Positions 17,073 to 26,347 of a stretch of DNA of 33,215 nt are shown one piece after another (position 1 is the first letter of the stretch; each line of letters opens with the position of its first letter). Origin of the DNA: Chloroflexota bacterium (GTDB lineage Bacteria; Chloroflexota; Anaerolineae; J036; Brachytrichaceae); assembly GCA_030550095.1 (NCBI GenBank), contig JAUQQA010000028.1, positions 1 to 33,215 of the forward strand. The letters are read 5' to 3'. The position numbers were made by a program, and so were the translations under genes. The notes under the pieces were generated by a model. It was not told the DNA's origin and did no database searches. It was given only the letters and a program-made list of their open reading frames with translations.

Positions 17073-17857
17073 CCGCAACCCCAAAGCCGATCCCTTACGC
17101 CGCTTGGCGTAACACGCCCGTTGCAGGTCACCTTGAGGTCTGGGCCGAGGTGCACAGCCCACAGCTTGGCAACACGCGCCCCATTGTGGTTTACCTGCCG
17201 CCTTCGTACGCGCGCACGGTGCGCAAGCGCTACCCTGTGCTTTACATGCACGATGGGCAAAACTTGTTCGACGCCACGACGAGCTTCGTCGGCATCGAGT
17301 GGGGCGTGGACGAGACCATGGAGCAGCTAAGCCACGAGGGGATCGAGGCAATTGTGGTCGGCATTTGGAACACGCCGCAACGCATGGCGGAATACTGCCC
17401 ATTCCCGCAGTGGTTCGAGGGGCGGGGCGAGGCTTACTTAGACTTCCTTGTGCACACCGTGAAGCCGTTGGTAGATCACACCTACCGCACACGACGCGAA
17501 CGCGAACACACGGGCATCTTTGGCTCCTCGATGGGCGGGCTGATCAGCCTTTACGCTTTCTTCACGCGCCCACAGGTTTTTGGGTTTGTCGGCGCGATGA
17601 GTCCCGCGTTTTGGGTCGGCAACGGCGCGATACACGCCTTGGTGCGCGCGCGCCCGTGCGTGCCCGGGCGCATCTACATTGACCACGGCACGGAAGAATA
17701 CAATCCGCAGCGCATGCGCGAGGTGCTGATCGAAAAAGGGTATCGCCTTGGCGCGACGTTGCGCTATGTGACCGAGCGCGGCGGGCAACACCACGAATCC
17801 GCATGGGCGCGGCGCTTGCCCGAGGCGCTGCGCTTCCTGCTACGCCCTACCCCCTGA
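17069..17857 (+). CDS. Alpha/beta hydrolase, esterase D / enterochelin-esterase-like
   Basis: The 262-residue protein reads VVYLPPSYARTVRKRYPVLYMHDGQNLFD, a hallmark of the putative esterase (PF00756) family. The nucleophile elbow GSSMGG has Ser154. The triad Asp is probable in YIDHGTEE and the His in GGQHHESAW. There is no signal peptide, so it acts in the cytoplasm. The natural ester is unknown; related proteins hydrolyse iron-siderophore, feruloyl or S-formylglutathione esters. Start ATG 17069 overlaps the acyltransferase stop (ATGA), and radA begins 8 bp after its stop, so the three genes form one unit. Confidence 0.88.
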   Translation: MTATPKPIPYAAWRNTPVAGHLEVWAEVHSPQLGNTRPIVVYLPPSYARTVRKRYPVLYMHDGQNLFDATTSFVGIEWGVDETMEQLSHEGIEAIVVGIWNTPQRMAEYCPFPQWFEGRGEAYLDFLVHTVKPLVDHTYRTRREREHTGIFGSSMGGLISLYAFFTRPQVFGFVGAMSPAFWVGNGAIHALVRARPCVPGRIYIDHGTEEYNPQRMREVLIEKGYRLGATLRYVTERGGQHHESAWARRLPEALRFLLRPTP

Positions 17858-17865
17858 CGAGCGTT

Positions 17866-19260
17866 ATGGCGCGCAAAGAGTCCCCCCGCCTGAAGACGCG
17901 CTACGTGTGCACCGCCTGCGGTAGCGTGCAGTTGCGCTGGTCGGGGCGCTGCCCGGAGTGCGGCGAGTGGAACACGCTGGTCGAGGAAGTGATTGAGGAG
18001 CGCACTGCGCCTAAGCACACCACCACCGCGCGCTCTGCCGCGCCGCAGTCACTCGCGGAGATTCGCGCCGACGCGCTCCAGCGATGGGCGTTGCCGCTCG
18101 GCGAGTTCAGCCGTGTGCTTGGCGGCGGGATCGTCCCTGGCTCGGTGGTGTTGATCGGCGGCGACCCGGGCATTGGCAAAAGCACGCTGCTGTTGCAAAG
18201 CGCAGTGCTCGCCGCGCAGCACATCGGCACGGCGCTCTACGTGAGCGGCGAGGAAAGTGCGCAGCAAATCAAGATGCGCGCGGAACGGCTCGGCTTCGGC
18301 AGCAGCAACCTGCTGCTGCTCACCGAGACCAACCTCGACGCAGTCATTCAAGCCATTGAGTCGGTGCAGCCGCGCGTGTGCGTGGTGGACTCGATCCAGA
18401 CGATGTACGTGGACGCGCTGGCCTCCTCGCCGGGCACGGTGATTCAGGTGCGCGAGTGCGCGCAACGCCTGCAAGCCGTGGCAAAGGCTCAAAACATCGC
18501 CATCTTCTTGGTGGGGCACGTGACCAAGGAGGGCACGCTCGCGGGTCCAAAGGCGCTCGAGCACATCGTGGACACAGTGTTGCAACTCGAAGGCGACCGC
18601 TTCCACGCCTTCCGCATCCTGCGCAGCTTGAAAAACCGCTTTGGCGCCACCAGCGAAGTCGGCGTGTTCGAGATGACGGGGGAGGGCCTGCGCGAGGTGC
18701 GCAACCCAAGCGAGGCGTTCCTCGCTGAGCGCGTGCTCAACGTGCCCGGCAGCGCGGTCGCTGTGACGATGGAGGGCACGCGTCCGTTGCTGGTGGAGGT
18801 GCAAGCGCTCACAAGCCCAACCCAAGCGCCGCTGCCACGCCGCACTGCAAACGGGTTCGACTACAACCGTTTGTTTTTGCTGCTCGCGGTGCTCTCCACG
18901 CGCCTGCGCTTTAATTTGGGCGCGCGCGACGTGTTCGTCAACGTGGTCGGCGGGCTAACCATCGAAGAACCAGCAGCCGATCTCGCTGCTGCCCTTGCCA
19001 TTGCCAGCGCCTATCTCGGCAAGCCACTGCCGCCCAACGTGGCGCTGATCGGTGAAGTGGGGCTGAGCGGCGAGGTGCGCAGCGTGGGGCAAATTGCGCA
19101 GCGCCTCAATGAGGCAGCAAAGCTCGGCTTCACCCGCTGCGTCATCCCGAAGACCACGCGCAAACTCGACAGCGCGCCGCCGGGCGTGCGCGTGGTGCCC
19201 GTGCGCAGCGTGGGCGAAGCCATTGACGCGGTGCTCAACGGCAACGCGCCCGCCGAGTGA
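17866..19260 (+). CDS. radA: DNA repair protein RadA
   Basis: This 464-residue RecA-like helicase assists branch migration in recombinational repair. The N-terminal zinc finger has C15/C18 and C29/C32 (YVCTACG, GRCPECGEW). Walker A is GGDPGIGKS (about 99-106), the RadA-specific KNRFG motif is at 256-260, and the C-terminal Lon-protease-like domain (from about residue 310) reads NVVGGLTIEEPAADLAAALAI. All parts are intact and length is normal. ATG 17866 gives the canonical N-terminus just before the zinc finger. It is third in the acyltransferase-esterase-radA run and converges on the propeller gene. Confidence 0.97.
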   Translation: MARKESPRLKTRYVCTACGSVQLRWSGRCPECGEWNTLVEEVIEERTAPKHTTTARSAAPQSLAEIRADALQRWALPLGEFSRVLGGGIVPGSVVLIGGDPGIGKSTLLLQSAVLAAQHIGTALYVSGEESAQQIKMRAERLGFGSSNLLLLTETNLDAVIQAIESVQPRVCVVDSIQTMYVDALASSPGTVIQVRECAQRLQAVAKAQNIAIFLVGHVTKEGTLAGPKALEHIVDTVLQLEGDRFHAFRILRSLKNRFGATSEVGVFEMTGEGLREVRNPSEAFLAERVLNVPGSAVAVTMEGTRPLLVEVQALTSPTQAPLPRRTANGFDYNRLFLLLAVLSTRLRFNLGARDVFVNVVGGLTIEEPAADLAAALAIASAYLGKPLPPNVALIGEVGLSGEVRSVGQIAQRLNEAAKLGFTRCVIPKTTRKLDSAPPGVRVVPVRSVGEAIDAVLNGNAPAE

Positions 19261-19301
19261 AGCAAGCAGGCAAGACACGCAGCCGCTTGGCAAAGCGCAG
19301 C

Positions 19302-20174
19302 TCACACATCTTTTTCGGCGCACGCGTATCGCCACAGCCCATCGCGCTGCGTGCCGCACAGCAACACCCCTGCATCGTTAATCGCCAAGGCGAGGATGCC
19401 CTGTGGGGTTTTGCCGCGCAGGCGCGTCCAGTGCTCACCGAGGTCGCGCGAGACAGCAACCACGCTTGGCGTTGCCACAGCAAGCCAAGCGCCGCTCGGC
19501 GCCAGCGCCAGCGCACGGATATCGCCGCCACTGAACTCGGCGCGCGCGAAGAGCGTGCGCCCCATGTTCTGCGAGTAACGCAGCCCGCCGCGCTCATGCG
19601 CAAAGACCTGCACGGTGCGCGCAAGTGCAATGCCGATGATCGGATTAGCGTCCTGCGTCTTGCCCAGTTGCACCCACGCGCGCCCGAAGTCCTCCGTGAA
19701 GAACCAGCCGCTCGGCGTCGCAGCCAATGCCAATGTGGGAATCGAGGGCGCGATGGCGATCGCTGTCACCTCGTCGTCGGGGATGCCAACGTTGCACGCC
19801 TGCCACGTTTGTCCGCCATCGCGCGTGCGCAACACACCGCGATTCATCGTCGCAGCAAGCGCCATGCCATCCGCGTCGAAGTGCGGCGAGAGCGCGATGT
19901 GCGTCACGTGGGCGGGCGCTTCGAGCGCCGCAGCGATCCACGTTTGTCCTTCATCGTCCGACCACGCGATGCCGTCGGCAGCACCGATCAGCCAGCGACG
20001 TGCACCCGCAGCCACGGCGCTGATCGCTACGTTTGCCAACGCCTCATTGACGCGCTGCACGTGATCGCCGCGCACGCGCCACAAGCCCTCTGTGCTGCCC
20101 ACCAGCCACGTTTCGCCGAGCGGGAAGAGCGCTAACACCGTGCGCGGTCTGGGAAGAGACTGCCAGCGGTTCAT
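19302..20174 (-). CDS. Asp-box (BNR/sialidase-like) beta-propeller protein, cytoplasmic
   Basis: From ATG 20174 the product has 290 residues, built from about six repeats of 40-45 residues. Several end in the Asp-box pattern S/T-x-D-x-G-x-x-W: [35 protein letters not shown] (degenerate) and SRDLGEHW. This is a sortilin- or sialidase-type propeller. No catalytic sialidase residues were recognised, and there is no signal peptide, so a binding or scaffold role inside the cell is more likely than glycosidase activity. A TTG at 20186 is a possible earlier start. It is divergent from the PA14 lipoprotein gene, with only 43 bp between starts. Confidence 0.75.
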   Translation of the reverse strand: MNRWQSLPRPRTVLALFPLGETWLVGSTEGLWRVRGDHVQRVNEALANVAISAVAAGARRWLIGAADGIAWSDDEGQTWIAAALEAPAHVTHIALSPHFDADGMALAATMNRGVLRTRDGGQTWQACNVGIPDDEVTAIAIAPSIPTLALAATPSGWFFTEDFGRAWVQLGKTQDANPIIGIALARTVQVFAHERGGLRYSQNMGRTLFARAEFSGGDIRALALAPSGAWLAVATPSVVAVSRDLGEHWTRLRGKTPQGILALAINDAGVLLCGTQRDGLWRYACAEKDV

Positions 20175-20180
20175 GATGCG

Positions 20181-20208
20181 TTGCAATGTTGGACATCTAC
20201 GCCATAAT
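20181..20208 (+). promoter_or_regulatory. Promoter of the PA14 lipoprotein gene, leaderless type
   Basis: TTGCAA (20181-20186), a 16-bp spacer, then CATAAT (20203-20208), which ends 9 nt before ATG 20218. The predicted transcript begins within a few bases of the start codon. Confidence 0.45.
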
Positions 20209-20217
20209 CAAGGCGAG

Positions 20218-21933
20218 ATGCGCCTTTCTTGCCGACGAGTGCTGCTTCGAGCAATGAGCGCGATTGTAGCGGGCTTGCTCAGCGCGTGCCAAGCGCTCAC
20301 GCCTGTATCTCCGCCCGCGCCGACAGCAACCACACCGCCGCCCTTCATCGCTATCGTGCCTGAGCAAGTTCTGCCCGGCGGCGCGCTCACCGTGATCGGC
20401 TCGGATTGGCAACCTGGCGAGTCCATCACTATTGCGCTTCTCCCTGCCCTTCCCGGCGCGAGCGCCCTTTTGCTCACCACAACAACAGCTGATGAATCAG
20501 GGCGCTTCCGCGCCGAAGCTGTGGTGCCGCTTGCAGCTACGCCTGGCACGTGGCAGGTGTACGCTCAATCCACAACGCCCGGTCGGCTCGCATCTGCTTC
20601 GCTGGTGATCCTCACGCCTACACCCACGGCGCCTCCCACTGTGACGGCAACCTCAGCGCCACCCCCGCCGCCCACCCAAACGCCGCGACCGCCGCGCCCG
20701 CGACCTACCAACACACCCGCGCCAACATCAACCCCGCCCCCGCCACCGCCGACACCGCTTCCGCCGCCGCCTAACTTCCCAGCTTGGCGAGGCGAATACT
20801 TCAACAACCCGAACCTCGCAGGCGCGCCGGTGTTGGTGCGCTTCGACGCGCCGCTTGATTTCAACTGGGGCACTGGCGCACCCGACTTCGGTTTGCCCGC
20901 CGATAACTTCTCGGTGCGCTGGACAACGCTGTTCCAAGCCGCACCAGGCACGTACCGCTTCTCGTTCTTTGTGGACGACGGCGTGCGCTTGTTCATTGAC
21001 AACGTGCTTGTGCTCGACGAATGGCAAGATGGTCCCCCGCGCACGGTGTTCCGCGATGTGACGCTCTCGGGGCGCGTGTACGTGCTGCGCGTGGAATACT
21101 ACGAGCGCACAGGCACAGCGCTGATCCGCTTTAGCGTCGGCGGTGTGCCTACTCCTACACCGCGCCCAACCGACACCCCGCGCTTGCCAACGCCAACCTC
21201 GACGCCGCGTCCACCAACACCCACTTTCGCTCCTTCACCAACGCCCATTCCGCTGCCCACAGCAACCAGCACACCAACACCGCTGCCGACTGCACCACCA
21301 CTACCGACGCCGACCCCCTCGCCGACGCCGATCCCGCTGCCCACCGCGACATTCACGCCATCGCCAACACCAATCCCGTTGCCGACCGATACACCAACAC
21401 CAACGCCCACACCGACCGCCTCACCAACACCCTCGCCGACGGCAACGCCTACGCCGACGCCTACGCCAACAGCGACGCCAACACCTACACCCGAACCACC
21501 AACGCCTTCGCCCACTCCCGAGCCACCAACGCCGACACCCACGCCCTCACCAACACCCGAGACGCCCACACCGACGGCTGCACCGCCTACACCTACGCCT
21601 TCGCCAACACCACCGCCGCCCACACCAACACCCCCGCCCCTCACGCCAACGATCACAGCAACGCTCACGCTGAGCAACTTGCAACTCACCGTGAGCAGCA
21701 GCGGTTGGCTCGCGCGCGAGCGCGTTGTGATCGCGCTCGCCAGCGCGCCCGATGGCAGCGACGCAGCAGTGATCGCGCGCACGCGCACCGACGCGCGCGG
21801 GCGATTCACCTTGTCGCTTGTGCTCGATGAGGCACCTGCGGAAGAGGAGACCCTATACGTGGTCGTGCGCGGGCAGAGCAGCCGCCGCGCTGTGATCGCG
21901 CCTGTGCAAATCGTGCGCAACGGCTCACCATGA
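20218..21933 (+). CDS. PA14-domain lipoprotein with Thr/Pro-rich stalk
   Basis: The 571-residue precursor has a signal peptide with lipobox LLSAC (Cys24). Next come an immunoglobulin-like domain (about 40-132), a Pro-rich linker and a PA14 domain (about 189-308: [43 protein letters not shown]). A roughly 170-residue PTPTP stalk (309-480) leads to a C-terminal domain (481-571). The C-terminal domain resembles the first one (GW..GE.V.IAL, TD..GRF, Y.V...SRRA..PVQI against the same pattern near residues 63-131), suggesting internal duplication. PA14 domains bind carbohydrate or cell-surface glycans. It is probably exposed on the cell surface, for adhesion or wall binding. Confidence 0.88.
   Translation: MRLSCRRVLLRAMSAIVAGLLSACQALTPVSPPAPTATTPPPFIAIVPEQVLPGGALTVIGSDWQPGESITIALLPALPGASALLLTTTTADESGRFRAEAVVPLAATPGTWQVYAQSTTPGRLASASLVILTPTPTAPPTVTATSAPPPPPTQTPRPPRPRPTNTPAPTSTPPPPPPTPLPPPPNFPAWRGEYFNNPNLAGAPVLVRFDAPLDFNWGTGAPDFGLPADNFSVRWTTLFQAAPGTYRFSFFVDDGVRLFIDNVLVLDEWQDGPPRTVFRDVTLSGRVYVLRVEYYERTGTALIRFSVGGVPTPTPRPTDTPRLPTPTSTPRPPTPTFAPSPTPIPLPTATSTPTPLPTAPPLPTPTPSPTPIPLPTATFTPSPTPIPLPTDTPTPTPTPTASPTPSPTATPTPTPTPTATPTPTPEPPTPSPTPEPPTPTPTPSPTPETPTPTAAPPTPTPSPTPPPPTPTPPPLTPTITATLTLSNLQLTVSSSGWLARERVVIALASAPDGSDAAVIARTRTDARGRFTLSLVLDEAPAEEETLYVVVRGQSSRRAVIAPVQIVRNGSP
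21143..21657 (+). repeat. Low-complexity CCN-ACN coding repeat (PT stalk)
   Basis: Imperfect repeats of ACN CCN codons encode the Thr/Pro stalk of the PA14 lipoprotein, with 9-12-codon sub-blocks such as [11 protein letters not shown] and [15 protein letters not shown] recurring. Copy number is likely to vary between strains, and assembly across it may be unreliable. Confidence 0.8.
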
Positions 21934-21940
21934 GAGACGC

Positions 21941-24010
21941 CTAGCGCGGGAACGCCTCGCGCACGCCACCGTCCACGGGGATCATCGCGCCCGTTGTTTT
22001 CGCGGAACGGTCAGAGGCAAGCCAAAACACTGCCTCAGCAACGTCCTCGGCAGTAACACGCGCGCGCAGCAAGTTGCGCTTAGCGTAGTACTCCTCGATC
22101 TGGTTTTCCGGGATGCCTTGTGCCTGCGCCCGTTGCCGCCGTAGCTCAGGCGACCAAAGCTGCGTGCTGAACACGGCATCAGGGTTCACCATGTTGGCGC
22201 GGATGCCGTGCTCGCCGCCTTCAATGGCGACGATGCGGCAAAGCTGCGCCTCGGCGGCTTTTGCCGCGCTGTAAGCGCCGAACTCCTTGCCTGGCGCCGT
22301 CACGTTCTTTGTGGCGTTGAACACCAAGCTGCCACCAATGCCTTGGCGCTGCATCAAGCGCAACGCCGCGCGGCTGACGAGGAAATGTCCCGTGGCGTTG
22401 ACCGCCAAGCTGCGCTGCCAATCCTCAAGGCTTAGGTCCACAATCGCCGCAGCACGCGCGATCCCTGCGTTGGAGATCACGATGTCCACGCCGCCGTAGG
22501 TGAGCACAGCGCGATCGAACGCAGCGTTCACGCTTGCCTCGTCCGTCACGTCGAGGTGGAGCGCGAGAGCGCGCCCCAAGCCATGTTGCTGCACGATCTG
22601 CTCTGCAACCGCACGAGCAGCCGCTTCGTCAATGTCGGTGACGACCACATGCGCACCCTCAGCAGCAAGGCGCAACGCGATCGCCTTGCCGATGCCGTGC
22701 CCTGCGCCCGTCACCAGCGCGACGCGCCGTGCCAACTCGCGCTCTGGCGGCGCAAGCGTGAGCTTGTAGAGTTCAAGAGGCCAATATTCGGCATGGAACG
22801 CCTCGGCATCGTTCAAACTCACGTAGCCGCCGAGCGCCTGCGCGGCTTGCATGATCGCGAGGGTGTGATGTGCGATGTCGGCAGCGACAGTTGCCGCGCG
22901 CATGTCCCTGCCTGCTGTCCACATGCCCACGCCCGGCACGAAGATCACGCGCGGCAGGTCGCTCACTTGTGCGGCGGCTTCGGCGCTCAACAGCGAAGGA
23001 TCGTAGTGCTGCGCAAAGCGCCGTTTGCACGCTGCCTCGTAGGCTTCGAGGTGCGCGCGCAGATGCTCGCGGATGGTGGCGTCGTCGAGCGGTTCTTGGA
23101 GCGGCAGCGGCGCCCAAAGCGCAGCGCGCTTGGTGTGCAGCATGTGATCAGGTGTGGCGGCGCCTGCTTGGAGAAGCTGCGGCGCGTCTGGGCGCATCAT
23201 GAACGTCATCACGTCGTCGCTGTCGTCGAAGCGCAACACCACGCGCCGCTCGCGGCTGAGCAGCCCGCGCAAGATCGGCGCGATGCGCACAGCGAGCGCG
23301 CGGCGTCGCTCTACGTCGCTTGTGGGGACAGCAGGCGCTGCTGCGGGGAAAACGCGCTGCGCGACGAACGCCTCAGCCTCAGTGACCAGCGCGATGTGAC
23401 GGTCGTAAGCTTCCTTGGGCGTCTCGCCCCACGTCACCAAGCCATGGTTCATCAGCACCAAGCCGCGCGCGTTAGGATTCGCGCGCACGGCAGCGCCGAC
23501 GAGCTTAGAGAGTTGAAAGCCAGGGCGAAGGTAAGGCACGATCAGCACGTCGTCGCCGAAACACGCGCGCACGGTCGCCTCGCGCCCGCGCGTGTTGGTC
23601 AACATGAGGATCGCGTCGGCGTGCGTGTGCAACACGGCAGGCGCTGGGATGAAGGCGTGCAGCAACGTCTCGATGGACGGGCGCGGCGCGTCGGGGTCGA
23701 GCAACGTGTGGCGCACGTAGCGCACCATTTCCTCGTCGCTCATCGCTTCGCGCTCAAAGAGCGCCAACAACGGCGCAAGGCGCACGGCGGGGTAATCGCG
23801 GCGTTGCATGGCGAGCATGTTGCCGCCGCTGCCCTTGATGCGCATCGCTTGCACCATCGAGCCGTCGAAGTCAACTTCAATGGTCTTCATGCTGTTATTG
23901 CCGCCGCCCCACAGCACAAGCGCTGGCTCCTCGCCTACACAACGTGCTTGGTAAATCAGCGCCTCGACTGCGTCTTGCGCGATGAAGTCAGCTTGCCAAC
24001 GGTTGCGCAT
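21941..24010 (-). CDS. Bifunctional class II aldolase / short-chain dehydrogenase (rhamnulose-1-phosphate aldolase/alcohol dehydrogenase type)
   Basis: The 689-residue fusion has two enzymes. Residues 1 to about 420 are a class II aldolase/adducin domain: GGNNSMK, PSIETLLHAF (catalytic Glu), VLHTHADA (metal His pair) and LMNHGL. Residues from about 428 are an SDR domain: VTGAGHGIGKA for NAD, DID, ISNAGIA and Y-x3-K in AYSAAKAA. The usual catalytic Ser position reads NATKN. This is the TIGR02632-type arrangement: aldolase cleavage of rhamnulose-1-phosphate or a related sugar phosphate, then oxidation of the resulting aldehyde or reduction partner. The sugar is not certain. GATAAT (24024-24019) ends 8 nt before ATG 24010. 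galT lies 39 bp upstream on the same strand. Confidence 0.9.
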   Translation of the reverse strand: MRNRWQADFIAQDAVEALIYQARCVGEEPALVLWGGGNNSMKTIEVDFDGSMVQAMRIKGSGGNMLAMQRRDYPAVRLAPLLALFEREAMSDEEMVRYVRHTLLDPDAPRPSIETLLHAFIPAPAVLHTHADAILMLTNTRGREATVRACFGDDVLIVPYLRPGFQLSKLVGAAVRANPNARGLVLMNHGLVTWGETPKEAYDRHIALVTEAEAFVAQRVFPAAAPAVPTSDVERRRALAVRIAPILRGLLSRERRVVLRFDDSDDVMTFMMRPDAPQLLQAGAATPDHMLHTKRAALWAPLPLQEPLDDATIREHLRAHLEAYEAACKRRFAQHYDPSLLSAEAAAQVSDLPRVIFVPGVGMWTAGRDMRAATVAADIAHHTLAIMQAAQALGGYVSLNDAEAFHAEYWPLELYKLTLAPPERELARRVALVTGAGHGIGKAIALRLAAEGAHVVVTDIDEAAARAVAEQIVQQHGLGRALALHLDVTDEASVNAAFDRAVLTYGGVDIVISNAGIARAAAIVDLSLEDWQRSLAVNATGHFLVSRAALRLMQRQGIGGSLVFNATKNVTAPGKEFGAYSAAKAAEAQLCRIVAIEGGEHGIRANMVNPDAVFSTQLWSPELRRQRAQAQGIPENQIEEYYAKRNLLRARVTAEDVAEAVFWLASDRSAKTTGAMIPVDGGVREAFPR

Positions 24011-24018
24011 GGTGTTGG

Positions 24019-24024
24019 ATTATC
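24019..24024 (-). promoter_or_regulatory. -10 element before the aldolase/SDR gene, leaderless type
   Basis: GATAAT on the minus strand lies in the 39-bp gap after galT and ends 8 nt before ATG 24010. No clear -35 is seen at 16-18 bp, and no Shine-Dalgarno site precedes the ATG. Confidence 0.4.
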
Positions 24025-24049
24025 GGCGCGCACACATGCTGACCGGTGT

Positions 24050-25096
24050 TCACATCAGTGCGCGCAGGCGCGCCGCAGCTTGCTCGGGGGTGAGGTCGCG
24101 CTGCGGCTGTGCGAGCATCTCGTAGCCCACCATGAACTTGCGCACGGTGGCGCTGCGCAACAACGGCGGATAGAAGTGCAGATGCAGTTGCCACTCCTCA
24201 TGAGGCTCGCCGTCGTAGGGCGCCTGGTGCACGCCCATCGTGTAGGGGAAACTCACCTCAAAGAGGCGGTCGTAGCCCATCGTTAAACGCTTGAGCGCCT
24301 CTGCCAGCGCATCGCGCTCCTCTTCGCTCAGCTCGGTGATCCACCGCACGTGGCGCCGCGGCAGGATCATCGTCTCGAAGGGCCACACCGCCCAAAACGG
24401 CACCAACGCCACGAAGTGCGCGTTCTCGAACAGCACGCGCGTCTCTTGCGCCAGCTCCACCCGTAGGTAATCCAACAGCAGCGGCGCTTGCGGCGTCGCC
24501 TTCCCCATGCCGGGTAGCTCGCCGCGCAAGTAGCGCTGCTGATTGCGCGTCTCTTTGACGATCTCGGTTGGCAAGTGCGCTGTTGCCCAAAGCTGGCCGT
24601 GGGGGTGTGGGTTGCTTGCGCCCATCATCTCCCCTTTGTTCTCGAAGAGCTGGATGTAAGTGATGTCCTCGCGCGCGCCAAGCTCGGCGCACTGCTCAAC
24701 CCATGTGTCCACCACAGCGCGAATTTGCACCACGGGCAGCTCAGCGAGCGTGAGATCATGACGCGGTGAAAAGCAAATCACCCGGCACACCCCATTTTCC
24801 GCCTGCGCGCGCAGCAGCGGCGAGATCAAGGAGACCGTCTCCAGCGGAAGCGGCTGCGAGACCAGCGCGGGGAAGTCGTTGTCGAACACAAACACGCCTG
24901 TGTAGTTCGGGTTCACGGCGCCATTGGCGCGGCGATTGCCCGGGCAAAGGTAACACGCAGGGTCGTATTCAGGGCGGCGCGCCTCAGGGGGACGCTCAAC
25001 GGCGCCCAGCCAAGGGCGTTGTGCGCGTTGCGGCGAGACGAGCAGCCACTCGTCAGTGAGTGGGTTGTAGCGGCGATGAGGCAGTGACCAATCCAT
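24050..25096 (-). CDS. galT: Galactose-1-phosphate uridylyltransferase
   Basis: The 348-residue enzyme swaps UMP between UDP-glucose and galactose-1-phosphate in the Leloir pathway. N-terminal metal ligands are in CYLCPGN (C48, C51). The catalytic motif is [10 protein letters not shown] (His166 is the uridylylated residue), and [13 protein letters not shown] is the family block. The second HIT-like half has [17 protein letters not shown] and [12 protein letters not shown]. Length is typical. The start ATG lies 5 bp after the stop of the SurA/TlpA fusion gene, so it is cotranscribed with it. Function beyond galactose use, such as UDP-sugar supply for glycans, is possible. Confidence 0.95.
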   Translation of the reverse strand: MDWSLPHRRYNPLTDEWLLVSPQRAQRPWLGAVERPPEARRPEYDPACYLCPGNRRANGAVNPNYTGVFVFDNDFPALVSQPLPLETVSLISPLLRAQAENGVCRVICFSPRHDLTLAELPVVQIRAVVDTWVEQCAELGAREDITYIQLFENKGEMMGASNPHPHGQLWATAHLPTEIVKETRNQQRYLRGELPGMGKATPQAPLLLDYLRVELAQETRVLFENAHFVALVPFWAVWPFETMILPRRHVRWITELSEEERDALAEALKRLTMGYDRLFEVSFPYTMGVHQAPYDGEPHEEWQLHLHFYPPLLRSATVRKFMVGYEMLAQPQRDLTPEQAAARLRALM

Positions 25097-25101
25097 AGGC
25101 T

Positions 25102-26220
25102 CTAGCCAGAAGAACCACGTGGGCGAACTGAGGTGCCTTCGAGCAAAGGTTGAACGTAGTCAGCGAGCTGCTGCGCGTTGAGGATGCCCACGTGCCGCGC
25201 GCGCATCTCGCCGATAGGATCAATGAACACTGTGGTTGGGATGCCCACCACGCCATACCGTTGCGCCACGCTGCCGTCCACGTCGAGCAGCAAGGGGTAA
25301 TCCATGCCGTTGGCTGCTGCAAACGCGCGCACCGTTTCGGTGTCTTCGCGCAGGTTCACACCAACCACCACGACGTTGCGCGCACGGTAGGCGCGCGCGA
25401 ACGCGCCGAAGTCTTGCGCCTCAGCACGACATGAGGGGCACCACGACGCCCAAAAGTTGAGCACTACCACCTGCCCGCGAAAGTCGCTCAGCGAGACCTC
25501 ACGACCGTCCACATCGCGCAGCGTGAAGTCTGGTGCGGGGTTGACGGGCGCAGGCGTTGGAGTCGTGGGGAGGGGCGTGGCTGATTGCAGCGCAAGCACA
25601 AGCGGCGTTTGCACGGGCGTGGGCGAGGGCGCCGCAAGCACCAATGGCGTTGCCGAGAGCGGCGCGCGCGCTTGCGAAGGGCGTGGCTGCGGTGTGCTAA
25701 AGCTGACGAACAAGCTAATGCGCGCTTGGCGGCGTTGCTCCAAGAGCCAACGTTCTGCGGCTTGCGCATCGCCAAGCTGCTGTAGCGTTTGCTCGACGAG
25801 CAGCAAGCGCTGCACGGCGGCGAGCACCTCTTCGCGGCGCAAGCCGTGAGCGCTCAATGTTGCTTCAAGCTGGGCCTCGCTCACGTTCCAGCGCGTCAAC
25901 AGCGCACGCAAGCGCGCCTCAGCTTCCGTCAGCGCGGGCAAGGGGCGTGATCGCGCTTGTTGCAACACAAGGCGCTCATTCACCAAGCGTTGGAGCACCG
26001 CTTCGGCTTCGGGCACGGGTTGCCCTGCCAACGCACTCATGGCGCGATCAAGTGCTAGGGCGTGCTCCCACTCCTCGCGCGTGATCCCTTCATCGTTCAC
26101 GCGCGCCACCCAAGCTTCTTGTGCAGAGGGCACTGCCTCGCGCGCTGGAACGCGCCCACAAGCCACCAGAAGGAGCGCCAAGACGAACACGCCGAAGAGC
26201 GGCATCCACTTAGGCTTCAC
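25102..26220 (-). CDS. SurA-N/TlpA fusion lipoprotein (chaperone-like domain plus thioredoxin)
   Basis: From GTG 26220 the product has 372 residues. A signal peptide (KPKWMPLFG..., lipobox LLVAC, Cys21) is followed by a SurA-N-type helical domain (about 37-165: [33 protein letters not shown]). A Thr/Pro linker (175-228) leads to a TlpA/ResA-like thioredoxin domain (229-372: [29 protein letters not shown] with C261/C264, cis-Pro in GIPTTVF). It should act outside the membrane, combining client binding with thiol reduction or oxidation. No peptidyl-prolyl isomerase (rotamase) domain is present. TACACT (26234-26229) ends 8 nt before GTG, supporting this start over ATG 26205. galT follows 5 bp downstream. 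Confidence 0.88.
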   Translation of the reverse strand: MKPKWMPLFGVFVLALLLVACGRVPAREAVPSAQEAWVARVNDEGITREEWEHALALDRAMSALAGQPVPEAEAVLQRLVNERLVLQQARSRPLPALTEAEARLRALLTRWNVSEAQLEATLSAHGLRREEVLAAVQRLLLVEQTLQQLGDAQAAERWLLEQRRQARISLFVSFSTPQPRPSQARAPLSATPLVLAAPSPTPVQTPLVLALQSATPLPTTPTPAPVNPAPDFTLRDVDGREVSLSDFRGQVVVLNFWASWCPSCRAEAQDFGAFARAYRARNVVVVGVNLREDTETVRAFAAANGMDYPLLLDVDGSVAQRYGVVGIPTTVFIDPIGEMRARHVGILNAQQLADYVQPLLEGTSVRPRGSSG

Positions 26221-26228
26221 AAAGTCGC

Positions 26229-26234
26229 AGTGTA
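26229..26234 (-). promoter_or_regulatory. -10 element before the SurA-N/TlpA gene, leaderless type
   Basis: TACACT on the minus strand ends 8 nt before GTG 26220. No good -35 is apparent. The rest of the divergent 26221-26347 gap holds no other signal I can support. Confidence 0.35.
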
Positions 26235-26347
26235 CCTTGCAAGACCTGGGAAGGGATAATGGCGCACAAGCGCCCCAAATCGCCGTAGAATGCGCGTGCC
26301 CAACCGGTGAGCGTGCAAGTGCACCGCTTGGGTGGTTAGCGTTGATC

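Noticed and set aside
21143-21657. Possible tandem repeat or CRISPR-like array
   Set aside because: The repetition is of ACN-CCN codons in one reading frame without spaced identical units; it encodes the PT stalk.
22556-24286. Long open frame on the plus strand opposite the RhaD-SDR gene
   Set aside because: It is antisense to a fully supported fusion enzyme; high GC content keeps the opposite frame open, and its translation is His/Arg-rich without family motifs.
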